A stretch of DNA of 31,569 nt from an uncultured Opitutia bacterium (lineage in GTDB: Bacteria; Verrucomicrobiota; Verrucomicrobiia; Opitutales; UBA953). The notes beneath the pieces are model-generated. The model saw only the letters and a program-made list of their open reading frames with translations. It made no database searches and was not told the DNA's origin. A program made the position numbers and the translations under genes. Location: the NCBI GenBank assembly GCA_903895475.1, contig CAITUF010000145.1:1-31569 (forward strand). The letters are read 5' to 3'. This document shows positions 31,394 through 31,569 of this stretch, in pieces (position 1 is the first letter of the stretch; the number at the start of each line of letters is the position of its first letter).

Positions 31394-31569
31394 ATGGACG
31401 CGCCGGCCCAGATCACCCGACCACGCCTAGCTTGGCTGTGGGTCGTCGGTGGCTTCCTGTTCCAAGCGCTACCGGCAGCGATCAGGGAGGAAGCCCTGCC
31501 CGTTGCGCTCAAGAACATTGGTATCTCGAATACCCGCATCACCCAAGTGGTGGCGATTCTCGGCCTGGC
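31394..31569 (+). CDS. MFS transporter, N-terminal fragment (cut by window edge)
   Basis: From ATG 31394 the frame stays open to the right edge (58 codons). It begins MDAPAQITRPRLAWLWVVGG, with a first hydrophobic helix (LAWLWVVGGFLFQALPAAI), then the loop REEALPVALKNIGISNTRIT and the start of a second helix (QVVAILGL). This resembles the first helices of AmpG-like or other major facilitator transporters, in which the FxQ(A/G)LPAAL pattern is common. The substrate cannot be inferred. It starts 9 bases after the preceding stop. Confidence 0.65.
   Translation, partial: MDAPAQITRPRLAWLWVVGGFLFQALPAAIREEALPVALKNIGISNTRITQVVAILGL

Noticed and set aside
1..31569. CRISPR arrays, insertion sequences, prophage or integrase genes, tRNA genes
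   Set aside because: I saw no regularly spaced repeats, transposase-like proteins, attachment duplications or cloverleaf-like sequences in the window.

Overview
This window is a gene-dense stretch (roughly 58-60% GC by eye) of a Gram-negative bacterial chromosome. Outer-membrane genes (LpxR-type lipid A deacylase, Mla/MCE lipid transport, a PqiC-like lipoprotein), a DUF5069 protein, a Bacteroidetes-like amino-sugar gene set and an almost complete lack of Shine-Dalgarno sequences suggest Verrucomicrobiota, probably class Opitutae. That assignment is inference; no 16S gene is present. I see no phage, transposon, CRISPR or tRNA, and every stretch over 300 bases is occupied.

Layout. (1) 1-1786, minus: mazG, a YgjP-type metallopeptidase and a NUDIX gene cut by the left edge, packed as an operon. 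(2) 1855-4910, plus: trpC overlapping rsmA, then rimO. (3) 4912-7452, minus: a SNF2-family ATPase converging on rimO with one base between. (4) 7557-13119, plus: the 2-oxoglutarate dehydrogenase complex (sucA, sucB, lpd), with a leader hairpin, a structured sucA-sucB spacer and a clear intrinsic terminator after lpd. (5) 13245-13341, minus: the small SRP RNA with its own promoter. (6) 13412-22057, plus: valS followed without gaps by six sugar genes (NagB-like, ROK-like, PIG-L deacetylase, nucleotidyltransferase, NahK-like kinase, sugar-nucleotide epimerase). (7) 22047-25658, minus: lpxR-like, Ppx/GppA-like, SCO1-like and a two-domain HxHP protein, each overlapping the next by 1-4 bases. (8) 25750-31384, plus: mlaE, mlaF, mlaD, pqiC-like lipoprotein, DUF5069 protein, a divergent SpoU/TrmH methyltransferase and an unrecognised helical protein, followed by the start of an MFS transporter cut by the right edge.

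How the parts fit. The sucA-sucB-lpd block supplies the 2-oxoglutarate step of the TCA cycle. The sugar block reads as an amino-sugar salvage route with two branches: anomeric kinase, nucleotidyltransferase and epimerase give UDP-HexNAc, while PIG-L deacetylase, ROK-like kinase and NagB-like protein would deacetylate, phosphorylate and deaminate. The NagB-like protein lacks two residues expected of a standard glucosamine-6-phosphate deaminase, so its substrate is open. The divergent lpxR and mla blocks suggest shared outer-membrane lipid maintenance. The SCO1/HxHP pair looks like a small copper-handling unit. The most unusual points are the altered NagB-like enzyme in its cluster, the paired HxHP protein, the RNA structures around sucA, and the methyltransferase with eroded catalytic motifs.
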